27,342 nucleotides of DNA from a virus. The number at the start of each line of letters is the position of its first letter. Within the stretch, counting starts at the first letter, position 1. The DNA lies in the IMG/VR virus record IMGVR_UViG_3300032288_002471, positions 1 through 27,342 of that record, one strand, 5' to 3'. The notes beneath the pieces were generated by a model, which saw only the letters and a list, made by a program, of their open reading frames with translations, searched no databases and was not told where the DNA came from. This document shows positions 4,996 through 12,894 of the stretch, piece after piece. Position numbers and translations under genes: made by a program.

Positions 4996-7833
4996 ATGAA
5001 AACATTTATAAAAAGAGATCTGCCTACTAATCAGTATAATGCAGCAATGCAGGCTAATACTCCATCTGGAACAAATCCATTTGCGACTATATCTGACTTA
5101 CCAATAGTAACGGGTAATGCAAACAGATTAGTATTTGATGTAAAGTATAATCAAACTGGAGGACTTGTAAAAGGTCAAGCAGTTTATGTTAATGGAGCAG
5201 ATGGTACTAATATTACTGTTGGAAAAGCAGATTATACCACTGAAGTAACATCATCTAAAACATTAGGTCTTGTAGTAGTAACTGGAGCAAATAACTTTCA
5301 AGGACAAGTAATTTCTGATGGATTATTATCCGGAATAGATACTTCTGCAGCAGGTGCTGCCGGTGATCCAGTTTGGCTAGGTCCTAATGGAACTTTGATA
5401 TATGGATTAACGGCAAAACCTTATGCACCAAATCACCTTGTTTTTATTGGTATAGTTACTAAGAAAAATGCAAGCACTGGTGAAATCTTTGTTAAAGTTC
5501 AAAATGGTTTTGAGTTAGATGAACTTCATGATGTTCAATTAAAAGGTACAGGTAATCTTCCTTTAGATGGAGAAGTTCTTACATATGAAGCATCCACTCA
5601 GTTATGGAAAGCAAAACCTGTTGTAAGTCAAAATGATTCACCACTTGTATTTGTTATTGCTGCTACTGAAGGAGCATTAGCAGGTTCACCAATATATAAT
5701 AATGGACTTGCTAATGATGGTATAGGAGCTACATTAACTGCTACAAGCAATGGTGTAGTTTCTGATGGTACTGCTGTAGGTAGAATTGATACTAATTATA
5801 TAGCTGAAGCTGGTGATCTTATTCTTGTTAAGAATCAAGCAAACCAGTTTCATAATGGTATTTATGAGATTACTAACACAGGTAGTGCAACCACTCCTTA
5901 CATTTTAACTAGAAGTATAGATGTTGATGCACCAGAGGAGTTATATCCTTTACAAGTAAATGCATTTCAAGGATTAGTAAACGGTAGTAAATACTTTACT
6001 CAAACAAATACTGCATGGAGTAGTGCTACTCCACCGGTGATTGGATTTGCAAATATAATATTTGCACTTACAACTCTTACTACAAGTCCTTTACAAATAA
6101 CATTTGTAGATAATGCTACAAGTGGAGTTCTTCCAGCATATACATATACTCCAGGACCTGACAGTACAAAACCAGGTGTTGGTGCTACACTTACAGCTCA
6201 AGGTGTAGGTACTTTAGTTGTATCAGGAATGACAGCTGGTGCTAGTACAACTTCATCAACTCAATTTACTACTCTTCTTGTTAGAAATGAAATTGAAACT
6301 CTTCCTTTAAGATCAGTAAGATATAATGGTACTTATCAAGTTATAAATCCAGGAAGTCCTACATCAAGATGGACATTAAGAAGAATAGATGATCTTGCTG
6401 CTGGTTTTAACAAAGCACTTAGAATTGTATTCTGTTCTCATAATGTATCTGTTTTTGCAGGAACTTATTTTACACCAACATGGAATCCAACATTACTTAA
6501 TAAAAATATTGGAAATACAACATTACCATTAGCAACAAATAGAATTGATTATGTAGCCTATGCTCCTCAAAATGGCAGATTTGGTATTGCTAATTCTAAT
6601 GGTGCATATAGTTATCATGGTACTTTGCAATCAGCAATTAATGCTGCACTAGCTGGTCAAACTATTGAAGTTTTTGCTGATTATACAGAATTAGCAGATT
6701 TAAGTGTAATATTAAAAAATGGTGTTAACATCAACGGTAATGGTCACACTTATACTTTAACTGGAAACGGTACCGCATCATGTCTTATTGATAATGGTGT
6801 TACAGCAAACTGTAAAATAAATAACTTTAATCTTGTTAGAATAAGTACTACTGCATATAATACATTAAATAAAGCAGCCTTAAATCTTACAGGTGCTTCA
6901 ATAATTGATTGTTCTGGTTCTACATTTACTGGTTCAAGTGCTGTATCTGTTATAGTTAATGGACCAATAAAACTTTCAAATATTGTAGTTTATGGTTCAC
7001 TATCTACTCAGTTAGTAATAAGTTCAAGTGGTGCTATAGTATCAAATGTATACGCACATAATACTACACTTAATGGTGCATCATTTACGGGATGTATTAA
7101 TAATACAGGTATTTTACAAAATGCTACTGCATATCATACTGGTGGAAACCCTGCAATTATTAATGGTACAACAGGTAAAGCTTTAGGTTGTAGAGGATAT
7201 GCAACAAGTTCTGTTGGTTTTGATAATCAAGGTATTGCTCAAGATTGCCATGGTTTCTCAGCTTCTAGTGCTGGATTTACTTGTTTTATTGCATCAATAA
7301 GTGAGAACTGTACAGGTACATCTTCTGGATCAGCAGGTATATCAATTAACGGTCAGAATGGTGCAAGACTTCTTAACTGTACTGGATATAGTACAGCTGG
7401 TCAAGGAATTACTGCAACTAATGGATTTATGATGGGTTGTCATGGATATAGTACTGCAAACAATGGTATTGGTGCATCAAATGGAAATAATGGAACTGGT
7501 TCAGCATACAATTGTACTGCTATATCAGATACATCATCTGCTTTTGCATTGAGTACACAAAATGCTTATACAATATCTAACTGTACCATAATTGCAAGAG
7601 CAAATAACTCAGCAGCAGCAGGAATTGAAATATCATTTTATGGTATACCATATGTTATTGTAGGCAACACAATTCAAGTTACTGGTAATACTGCAAACTG
7701 TATTAGATCAAATGGTGCAACAAGTATAAAATATTCTCAAAATAGATTTAATGGAGCATTCGTTTCTGTAGGAACAAACATAACACAAGCTATTATTAAT
7801 ACAGAAGATGCATACGGTAATATAACTCTTTAA
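4996..7833 (+). CDS. Large tail fibre/spike with parallel beta-helix (945 aa)
   Basis: The N-terminal ~190 residues (KRDLPTNQYNAAMQ, NPFATISDLP) resemble adaptor domains at the start of fibre proteins in environmental phages. A middle region (about 215-540) has repeated beta modules with ILVKNQANQFHNGIYEI. From about residue 545 the sequence becomes a right-handed parallel beta-helix, with short repeating turns such as NCTGYS, GCHGYS and DCHGFS, many Asn and Cys, and a helix-cap-like start (LQSAINAALAGQTIEVFADY). Such helices usually bind or cleave surface polysaccharide. No catalytic acid pair can be assigned by eye. It is the largest receptor-binding candidate here. Confidence 0.8.
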   Translation: MKTFIKRDLPTNQYNAAMQANTPSGTNPFATISDLPIVTGNANRLVFDVKYNQTGGLVKGQAVYVNGADGTNITVGKADYTTEVTSSKTLGLVVVTGANNFQGQVISDGLLSGIDTSAAGAAGDPVWLGPNGTLIYGLTAKPYAPNHLVFIGIVTKKNASTGEIFVKVQNGFELDELHDVQLKGTGNLPLDGEVLTYEASTQLWKAKPVVSQNDSPLVFVIAATEGALAGSPIYNNGLANDGIGATLTATSNGVVSDGTAVGRIDTNYIAEAGDLILVKNQANQFHNGIYEITNTGSATTPYILTRSIDVDAPEELYPLQVNAFQGLVNGSKYFTQTNTAWSSATPPVIGFANIIFALTTLTTSPLQITFVDNATSGVLPAYTYTPGPDSTKPGVGATLTAQGVGTLVVSGMTAGASTTSSTQFTTLLVRNEIETLPLRSVRYNGTYQVINPGSPTSRWTLRRIDDLAAGFNKALRIVFCSHNVSVFAGTYFTPTWNPTLLNKNIGNTTLPLATNRIDYVAYAPQNGRFGIANSNGAYSYHGTLQSAINAALAGQTIEVFADYTELADLSVILKNGVNINGNGHTYTLTGNGTASCLIDNGVTANCKINNFNLVRISTTAYNTLNKAALNLTGASIIDCSGSTFTGSSAVSVIVNGPIKLSNIVVYGSLSTQLVISSSGAIVSNVYAHNTTLNGASFTGCINNTGILQNATAYHTGGNPAIINGTTGKALGCRGYATSSVGFDNQGIAQDCHGFSASSAGFTCFIASISENCTGTSSGSAGISINGQNGARLLNCTGYSTAGQGITATNGFMMGCHGYSTANNGIGASNGNNGTGSAYNCTAISDTSSAFALSTQNAYTISNCTIIARANNSAAAGIEISFYGIPYVIVGNTIQVTGNTANCIRSNGATSIKYSQNRFNGAFVSVGTNITQAIINTEDAYGNITL

Positions 7834-7844
7834 AATTAAACACA

Positions 7845-8021
7845 ATGGATAATCTACAACAAATAGTACTTCAAGAAACTACAGCACCTTATGTAAGAGC
7901 ATTGGCTCAATATGGTGAAGGTTTTATACCAGATTTGCAAAAAGAAATCATCTATGATGAACTTTCTGATAGTGAAAAACAAACCTGGGATGCTTTTGTA
8001 CAACTTATAAAAAGTAAATAG
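7845..8021 (+). CDS. Small hypothetical protein between fibre genes (58 aa)
   Basis: A 58-residue, mostly helical, acidic protein (ends LSDSEKQTWDAFVQLIKSK) with no signal or membrane segment. It fills the gap between two fibre genes with 11 bases before it and two after it, and it has AT-rich codons like its neighbours. Small proteins placed next to fibre genes can be fibre assembly chaperones, but nothing in this sequence proves that role. Confidence 0.7.
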   Translation: MDNLQQIVLQETTAPYVRALAQYGEGFIPDLQKEIIYDELSDSEKQTWDAFVQLIKSK

Positions 8022-8023
8022 TC

Positions 8024-9415
8024 ATGGCTGTTACTCTTCTATCGTATGGTCACATACCTGAAAAAGGTATTAACTATACAGCAATTACTGATAGTTCTGC
8101 TGATTGGTCATCACCAACTTTACCAAACAATACTTATTTTTATGATAAGACGGACAAGTTACCTCATTACAAAGATGCATCTGGTAACATACTTGAAGTC
8201 TTTACAACAGCTGGTGTTTCAAGTAATATTTATAACACTGATGGAACATTAACAGGGCCAAGAACAGTTACATTAGGAACTAATGGATTAGCATTTTCTG
8301 GAGGAGCTGGAGTTGGATCTATTGTATTAGAAAAAGTTAATGGAACTATATTTACTAGGTATAGTCAAGATATAAGTAATATAAATGCGTTGGTGATAAA
8401 TGGTACTAACTCAACAGGTATATATCTTAATTCAACTCAATTTGAAATTCTTACAGATAATGGAGTTAACACAGGTTCTATTACTGTAGAACCAGATCAA
8501 ATTTCATTAACAATTCCTGGACCTGCAACAAGAAGTATAAACATCATACCAAGTGGTATTTCAATCAATGGAGAATACACATTACCAAATGCAGATGGTT
8601 CTGCATTCCAAGCTTTAACAACGGATGGTGCAGGAAATTTATATTGGTCAGAAGCAATTACTCCAAGTTCTTCTTTTATACCTCCTATTGAACAATCAGA
8701 AGTTAGAAGAGGTGTAGTTGCAGTTTCCAGTTCTACAAGTATAGGTAATTTTGGAGGAGTTGGGGCAGGTCAAGAAGGTTCAAGTGTTGCAATACCACTT
8801 GGAGGAATTGTACCATTAGCAAAAGTTAGACAACTTACTTCAGCTGCTTCAACTAATTCGCGTGTATCTGTACAAACAGGAACTTCTGGAGCTGTGATTA
8901 GAATGGGTAGAGGTTTTAGATTTATTGGTTCATATATATACTCAGATCAATCTGCTGGGGGTACAAACTGGTATTCAACAGGAGCAAGACAATTTTGTGG
9001 TTTAACAACAGGTGGTTCAATCATATTACCTATAAATAGTACTACTACAGTTCAAAGTAGAACAAATATAATTGGAATAGGATCAGATGTTGGAGATACA
9101 AATTTGCAGATATTTCATAATGCTAATACTGCTTCAGCCACTAAAATAGATTTAGGCTCCAACTTTCCAGCAAACAAAACGGGTCCTGTTACTAATGCTG
9201 AAGCATATCAACTTGAATTATATAATGCTTTTGGTTCTACTGAAGTAAAATATAGAGTCAGAAAATTAAGTAATGGTTTAGAAGTTACTGGAACAATTAC
9301 TACAAATTTACCTAATGGTGTAGATTTAGGACCACAGATTGTAAGGACTTCTGGTAGTTCTTCTGAAAACGTATCAATTGATTTAATACAATTAACAACA
9401 TACACAAGAGAATAA
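8024..9415 (+). CDS. Tail-fibre type receptor-binding protein (463 aa)
   Basis: The N-terminal part (1-60) contains YSSPTLPNNTYFYDKTDK-like content (residues 27-43: DWSSPTLPNNTYFYDKT), a common opening in environmental phage tail proteins. Residues 60-210 are beta-repeat rich. The C-terminal ~230 residues, beginning after residue 225, look like a lectin-type beta-sandwich module. They contain RMGRGFRFIGSYIYSD, a TNLQIFHN segment, DLGSNFPAN and a final LIQLTTYTRE strand. Similar C-terminal modules end many Bacteroidota phage fibres. The probable role is host glycan recognition. The stop codon overlaps the next start (TAATG). Confidence 0.7.
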   Translation: MAVTLLSYGHIPEKGINYTAITDSSADWSSPTLPNNTYFYDKTDKLPHYKDASGNILEVFTTAGVSSNIYNTDGTLTGPRTVTLGTNGLAFSGGAGVGSIVLEKVNGTIFTRYSQDISNINALVINGTNSTGIYLNSTQFEILTDNGVNTGSITVEPDQISLTIPGPATRSINIIPSGISINGEYTLPNADGSAFQALTTDGAGNLYWSEAITPSSSFIPPIEQSEVRRGVVAVSSSTSIGNFGGVGAGQEGSSVAIPLGGIVPLAKVRQLTSAASTNSRVSVQTGTSGAVIRMGRGFRFIGSYIYSDQSAGGTNWYSTGARQFCGLTTGGSIILPINSTTTVQSRTNIIGIGSDVGDTNLQIFHNANTASATKIDLGSNFPANKTGPVTNAEAYQLELYNAFGSTEVKYRVRKLSNGLEVTGTITTNLPNGVDLGPQIVRTSGSSSENVSIDLIQLTTYTRE

Positions 9416-9645
9416 TGAAAAAATTTGAGATAATCTTAACTTTAAAGAGAAGAGTTGAAAATGATATTTACTATGTTGAATATGCTCCTAATAATGATGA
9501 GTATGATGATCAAGTAAAAAAATGTGATACTGTTCCTTTAGATCAAATTGAAGATTTAATTTATTTAGAACAAGTAACAATTGAATTATTTAGTATACTT
9601 GAAGATAAGTTTGGAACTGAATTTACAAATCAATATTACTTATAA
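9415..9645 (+). CDS. Small acidic hypothetical protein (76 aa)
   Basis: A 76-residue acidic protein: an N-terminal beta segment (KKFEIILTLKRRVENDIYYVEYA), then a helical part (DQIEDLIYLEQVTIELFSIL). It has no membrane segment or known motif. Its start overlaps the stop of the preceding fibre gene by one base, and the first lysis-type membrane gene follows two bases after its stop. It is probably co-translated with both. Function unknown. Confidence 0.65.
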   Translation: MKKFEIILTLKRRVENDIYYVEYAPNNDEYDDQVKKCDTVPLDQIEDLIYLEQVTIELFSILEDKFGTEFTNQYYL

Positions 9646-9647
9646 CA

Positions 9648-9986
9648 ATGGGAACTGAAATGTTAACAATAGCAATTTTTGTAGCAGGTGTTATTCTTGC
9701 AATTATAGGCTTCTTTTTAAGAAGTGCTTATGGTACAATCAATAAACAAATAGAAATGTTAACTTTGGAAAATCAAAAAAGAATTGAAGACCAAGGTAAA
9801 TTGAAAGGAAAATTTGAGTTGTTAGAACAAGAGCACAGATTGAAACTCCAGCATATTGAAGAAAATACTCAACATGAAATAAAAAACATGGCTACTAAAG
9901 TAGGAGAACTTTCTGATGTTGTAGGAGATTTAGTAAGAGTTCAAATGAATGCAGCAGCAAGAAGAAGACCAAATAATAATAATTAA
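9648..9986 (+). CDS. Membrane-anchored coiled-coil protein, lysis-cassette member (112 aa)
   Basis: One strong membrane helix at residues 5-25 (MLTIAIFVAGVILAIIGFFL) is followed by a long charged coiled coil (about 30-95) and a basic, Asn-rich end. The layout fits an inner-membrane spanin-like or holin-accessory protein. The position just ahead of a holin candidate and an amidase supports a lysis role, but no sequence family is recognised. The ATG at 9660 (residue 5) is an alternative start that would leave only the membrane helix and coiled coil. Confidence 0.6.
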   Translation: MGTEMLTIAIFVAGVILAIIGFFLRSAYGTINKQIEMLTLENQKRIEDQGKLKGKFELLEQEHRLKLQHIEENTQHEIKNMATKVGELSDVVGDLVRVQMNAAARRRPNNNN

Positions 9987-9988
9987 TT

Positions 9989-10204
9989 ATGTCATTAAAA
10001 AAAAGATGGAATGCACCTACTCCTAAGTTCTGGAAGAAAGTGCAACAAATTGCAATAGTAGCTGGAGCAGTAGCAGGAGTTATTATTGCGGCACCAATTG
10101 CTCTTCCTGCAGCAGTAGTAACAGCTGCAACATATGTAGTAACAGCAGGAACAGTAGCAGCAACATTATCTCAACTTACTGTTGAAAATCCTGAAACAAA
10201 ATAA
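9989..10204 (+). CDS. Holin candidate (71 aa)
   Basis: A 71-residue protein with a basic N-terminus (MSLKKRWNAPTPKFWKK). Two Ala/Val-rich membrane stretches follow, at about 22-40 and 43-62, joined by a Pro-containing turn (APIALPAA), and then a short polar end. This is the size and topology of a two-helix holin, which would permeabilise the inner membrane so that the amidase encoded 300 bases downstream reaches the peptidoglycan. Basic N-terminal sequence followed by small residues is common in such proteins from Bacteroidota phages. Holins are assigned on topology and context, not sequence identity. Confidence 0.65.
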   Translation: MSLKKRWNAPTPKFWKKVQQIAIVAGAVAGVIIAAPIALPAAVVTAATYVVTAGTVAATLSQLTVENPETK

Positions 10205-10206
10205 CC

Positions 10207-10500
10207 ATGGCAAAGAAAAAAGTAGAAGACTTTAAAGTAGATGTGGATACTAAAAAAGTAGATGTTCATGTTGAAAAAAAAGGAGATTCAGTTAAAGCGG
10301 AAGTTAAGACTGAAAAAGTAGAAGTAAAATATGAACAAGACACTGATGGTAAAGATTTTAAACTGGATTCAAAAAAACTTGATGTCCATGTACAAAAATC
10401 TGAAACTGGAACTACCGTTAAAGTAGAAGCAGAAAATGGATTCTTAAAAAGAATTGGTAATTTTATCTCAAAGATATTTGTTAGAAAATTTAATAAGTAA
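10207..10500 (+). CDS. Charged repeat protein with amphipathic C-terminus (97 aa)
   Basis: Residues 5-75 alternate charged and beta-forming residues in repeats of the type KVDV.VEKK (KKVDVHVEKKGDSVKAEVK, KKLDVHVQKSETGTTVKVE). This suggests an extended beta solenoid or amyloid-like sheet. Residues 76-97 (NGFLKRIGNFISKIFVRKFN) form a cationic amphipathic helix like those that bind membranes. It lies two bases after the holin candidate and four before the amidase, so a lysis role such as a disruptin-like peptide or a membrane-associated regulator is possible. No family is recognised. Confidence 0.6.
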   Translation: MAKKKVEDFKVDVDTKKVDVHVEKKGDSVKAEVKTEKVEVKYEQDTDGKDFKLDSKKLDVHVQKSETGTTVKVEAENGFLKRIGNFISKIFVRKFNK

Positions 10501-10504
10501 AAAA

Positions 10505-11188
10505 ATGGGAGAGTTAGATTTAAAAAAAATTAAACAGATTCCATTATCTACATCTCAATATGTAGATGAAGATGTAAAAAAAGTTCAAATTGTTTTACAT
10601 CATACTGCGGGAAATTCTTCTGCACCAGCAACCATTAAAATGTGGAACAGTGATGATCGTGGTAGAATTGCAACATGTGTGGTAATTTCCGGAAAAGGTC
10701 TTTCAAAAGATACTTTTGATGGTGAAATCTGTCAAGCATTTTCTTCAAGAAAATGGGGATACCATTTGGGCCTTAAAAGAGATATTTTTAGAGCTTATGG
10801 TGTTCCATATAAATCAATTGATCCTATAGCAATAGGAATTGAAATTTGTAATTGGGGGCCATTACAAAAGAAAGGTGAAAAATACTTTAACTATGTAAAT
10901 AGAGAAGTTCCTGCGGATCAAGTATGTGAATTAGAAAAAGCATACAAAGGTCATAAATATTATCATGCTTATACAGATGCACAAATTGAATCTGTACGTC
11001 AGTTATTAGTTTATTGGAGTAAAGTTCACGGAATTGATCTTACTTACAATGAAGATATTTGGGATATATCTGTAAGAGCTTTAAAAGGAGAAAATGGAGT
11101 GTTTACTCATAATTCCTACAGAAAAGATAAATCTGATGTGTCCCCTCAACCAAAATTAATTACAATGTTAAAATCTTTAAAGTCATGA
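10505..11188 (+). CDS. N-acetylmuramoyl-L-alanine amidase endolysin (227 aa)
   Basis: This is an Amidase_2/PGRP-type zinc enzyme that cuts the bond between N-acetylmuramic acid and the first alanine of peptidoglycan. Visible motifs are IVLHHTAG with zinc ligand candidates His32/His33, the substrate strand WGYHLG (84-89), GIEICNWG with catalytic Glu113, and FTHNSYRKDKSDVSPQP with His202 and Lys208. No signal peptide is present, so a holin is needed. I chose the ATG at 10505, four bases after the upstream stop, because the longer upstream extension would overlap a good gene and lacks family sequence. The gene ends by overlapping the next start by four bases (ATGA). Confidence 0.9.
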   Translation: MGELDLKKIKQIPLSTSQYVDEDVKKVQIVLHHTAGNSSAPATIKMWNSDDRGRIATCVVISGKGLSKDTFDGEICQAFSSRKWGYHLGLKRDIFRAYGVPYKSIDPIAIGIEICNWGPLQKKGEKYFNYVNREVPADQVCELEKAYKGHKYYHAYTDAQIESVRQLLVYWSKVHGIDLTYNEDIWDISVRALKGENGVFTHNSYRKDKSDVSPQPKLITMLKSLKS

Positions 11189-11466
11189 GTAAAAATCAAT
11201 TTAAGGGATTAGCATATACAAAGAATGTAGATGCTTTAAATTATGCACCTTCAAATAGGTCAAGAGGAAGTTTACTTCGTAGAGAAGAAGGTGGAGAAGT
11301 ATGTGAAACTACATCAGATGGTGGAAAAGGTTGTCGCAGAAAATCAAAATCAAGATCAAGAGGTTCGTCAAGTGAAACAAGAGGTGGTGTATTATCTGCT
11401 ATTGGAACAGGTATTGCTGCTGGACTTGGTGGTCTTCTTTATAAAAACATGAAAGGAAAAGAATAA
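11185..11466 (+). CDS. Basic, Gly/Ser-rich protein with C-terminal hydrophobic segment (93 aa)
   Basis: The middle is rich in Arg, Lys, Ser and Gly with two Cys (CETTSDGGKGCRRKSKSRSR). Near the C-terminus is a Gly/Ala hydrophobic stretch of about 18 residues (VLSAIGTGIAAGLGGLLYK) ending in a basic tail. It may be a small membrane-associated or virion protein. It overlaps the amidase by four bases (ATGA) and the next gene by one (TAATG). An overlapping frame (11243-11452) has no support. No family is recognised. Confidence 0.65.
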   Translation: MSKNQFKGLAYTKNVDALNYAPSNRSRGSLLRREEGGEVCETTSDGGKGCRRKSKSRSRGSSSETRGGVLSAIGTGIAAGLGGLLYKNMKGKE

Positions 11467-11759
11467 TGGCTAGAAATTCATTAGCTGGTAAATCTACTGG
11501 TAAGAGTAAATCTGCAAAATACTTTGCAGAAAATCCGGAAGCCAGAAGAAAAAAGAATGCATACAATAAAGAGTATCATTCTTCACCTACTCGTGTTAAA
11601 TACAGAGAAGAACTAAATGCAGCTAATAGAAAATCGGGAACTTATGGAAACAAAGATGGAGTTGATAAATCTCACACAAAGTCTGGTAAACTTGTAAGTG
11701 AAAAAGCATCTAAAAACCGTGCTAGAAATGGCAAAGGTGGAAAACCAAAAAGAAAGTAA
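11466..11759 (+). CDS. Conserved small basic phage protein, NAYNKEY type (97 aa)
   Basis: A strongly basic protein with the pattern KYFAENPEARRKKNAYNKEY (39-residue core) followed by KYREELNAANRKSGTYGN and NRARNGKGGKPKRK. Proteins with this series occur in diverse environmental phages, including cyanophages, as an uncharacterised late-region gene. The charge and conserved Arg/Tyr/Asn suggest binding to DNA or RNA, for example packaged DNA. That is inference from composition and location. It is the last gene before a double-hairpin terminator. Confidence 0.75.
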   Translation: MARNSLAGKSTGKSKSAKYFAENPEARRKKNAYNKEYHSSPTRVKYREELNAANRKSGTYGNKDGVDKSHTKSGKLVSEKASKNRARNGKGGKPKRK

Positions 11760-11763
11760 CCTC

Positions 11764-11821
11764 CCCCATTAAATAGCATTTATGGGCCGCCCGTGTAATA
11801 CTGTTACACGGGTTCTTTTTT
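11764..11821 (+). terminator. Double hairpin with intrinsic terminator
   Basis: A first bulged stem (CCCATTAAAT with ATTTATGGG, 11765-11786) is followed by CCCGTGTAA (11790-11798) paired with TTACACGGG (11804-11812) and TTCTTTTTTT. It ends the fibre-lysis operon. Confidence 0.9.
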
Positions 11822-11824
11822 CAT

Positions 11825-11880
11825 TAAACATTTAATAGTTAAACATTTATTATTATATTTGACATCAATAAACATTTAAT
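11825..11880 (+). promoter_or_regulatory. Promoter with three TAAACATTTA boxes
   Basis: TATATTTG (11854-11861, TAnnTTTG type) is flanked by three direct copies of TAAACATTTA starting at 11825, 11840 and 11869, two upstream and one downstream. A related TAAACATATA is at 19810, ahead of the next operon. The placement around a -7 box, between a terminator and the packaging operon, suggests regulator binding sites for stage-specific transcription. Confidence 0.5.
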
Positions 11881-11883
11881 ATT

Positions 11884-12144
11884 ATGTCAGAAGAAACCAA
11901 CCAAGAAGAACGCGAATTTACAGAGCAAGAAATTCGCGCAATGCGTGACAAAACAATTGCTTATTACAAAAGTCAAGAAAAAGTATTGGCTGCACAATGC
12001 ACTGTTGAGGAATATAAAGCCCGCATTAAAAAAGCACAATTTGAAGCATTTGATTATTCAATGAGAATGATGCAAATTAACCAAGCCATGAAAGAAGCAG
12101 AGGAAGAAGCCGAATCTGAAACTGAACAAACTAAATCTGAATAA
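11884..12144 (+). CDS. Small acidic coiled-coil protein (86 aa)
   Basis: An 86-residue, almost wholly helical protein with acidic ends (EETNQEEREFTEQEI, EEEAESETEQTKSE) and a heptad-rich centre. It has no signal, no membrane segment and no catalytic motif. It is the first gene of the packaging operon, two bases ahead of the winged-helix-like gene. The composition resembles small assembly or scaffolding helpers, but no assignment can be made from sequence. Confidence 0.7.
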   Translation: MSEETNQEEREFTEQEIRAMRDKTIAYYKSQEKVLAAQCTVEEYKARIKKAQFEAFDYSMRMMQINQAMKEAEEEAESETEQTKSE

Positions 12145-12146
12145 TT

Positions 12147-12518
12147 ATGGCAAAGGCGTTAGTTGTAGATAAACAAGTGCCTTTATCTTTAAAAGAAGTA
12201 ATCAAGTTTCAAATAAACATGCATTGCTTTATTAATAAGATTAGGCTCAGTCCAGCACAATTAGATTGTTTAGCGTTGTTGGGACTTTATGGAGATATGA
12301 ATATGTCTGATTTTTGTAGTGAAGTTGTTTCTGAAGAAATTTTTGGAAATGTACAAACTACAAGAAACTTTATTACAAAATGTGTTAAAGATGGACTTGT
12401 TGTTAGAAGTGGTTTAGGAAACAAATTAGTTTCTATAAGTAAAGAACTAGAACTTTTAACTGAAGGAACAATTTTACTTAATTTAAAAGTATATCATCTT
12501 GAAACCAACAAAAAGTAA
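12147..12518 (+). CDS. Winged-helix-like protein (123 aa)
   Basis: Residues 30-105 read as a winged helix. LSPAQLDCLALLGLYGD is a first helix. NMSDFCSEVVSEEIFGNVQT and RNFITKCVKDGLV would be the turn and recognition helices. VRSGLGNKLVSISKELELL would be the wing strands. The likely role is DNA binding or regulation of the late genes. It lies next to an IHF-like gene, as commonly seen in crAss-like phages. Its C-terminal 20 bases overlap the TTG start of that gene. Assignment is by pattern only. Confidence 0.6.
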   Translation: MAKALVVDKQVPLSLKEVIKFQINMHCFINKIRLSPAQLDCLALLGLYGDMNMSDFCSEVVSEEIFGNVQTTRNFITKCVKDGLVVRSGLGNKLVSISKELELLTEGTILLNLKVYHLETNKK

Positions 12519-12894
12519 AGACTTAATTCAAAAAACTGCTCAACAATTAAATTTACCAGTTGAAATGGTAGCTGATGTTGTTGATTTTTATTATTCTGTA
12601 GTCATTAAAAAAATTGAAGAATTAAAAGATCCAACTATTTTTTTGCATGGACTAGGTACATTAAAATTAAGTAGAAGAAAACTTGAAAATAACATTAAGA
12701 ATTTAGAAAAACTGCTTGAGAGCAATTCACAAGAAGATTTTAAAAAGGTTGTAAAATACAATCTTTCTAAAGTAATGTTAGATGAAAAAAAAGAGAGTTT
12801 AGAAATTTGTAATCAGTATTATAAACCAATTTATGAAAAGCGTTATAAAAATTTGGAAAAGCAAAGGTCAGATACTGGAGGGGATAAAGAATAA
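12499..12894 (+). CDS. IHF/HU-like DNA-binding protein, TTG start (131 aa)
   Basis: The N-terminal ~75 residues fit the HU/IHF fold as found in crAss-like phages. KPTKSKDLIQKTAQQLNL forms helix 1, VADVVDFYYSVVIKKIEEL forms helix 2, and FLHGLGTLKLSRRKL is the strand region before the arm. Residues 75-131 are a longer charged helical tail than normal HU. The family bends DNA, and the phage copy may act in packaging or in genome organisation. No ATG lies before the domain in this frame, and the TTG at 12499 gives the family's MKPTKSKD-type N-terminus, so a TTG start is chosen. It overlaps both neighbours. Confidence 0.75.
   Translation: MKPTKSKDLIQKTAQQLNLPVEMVADVVDFYYSVVIKKIEELKDPTIFLHGLGTLKLSRRKLENNIKNLEKLLESNSQEDFKKVVKYNLSKVMLDEKKESLEICNQYYKPIYEKRYKNLEKQRSDTGGDKE

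Noticed and set aside
10454-10504. The longer amidase start at 10454
   Set aside because: It would extend 51 bases into the preceding gene. Its first 17 residues lack family sequence, and the ATG at 10505 follows the upstream stop by four bases like the other genes here.
11243-11452. A 69-codon frame with an apparently amphipathic sequence inside 11185-11466
   Set aside because: It lies wholly within a better-placed gene that is coupled to both neighbours. Its Val/Gln-rich sequence is a by-product of AT-rich codons in another frame.
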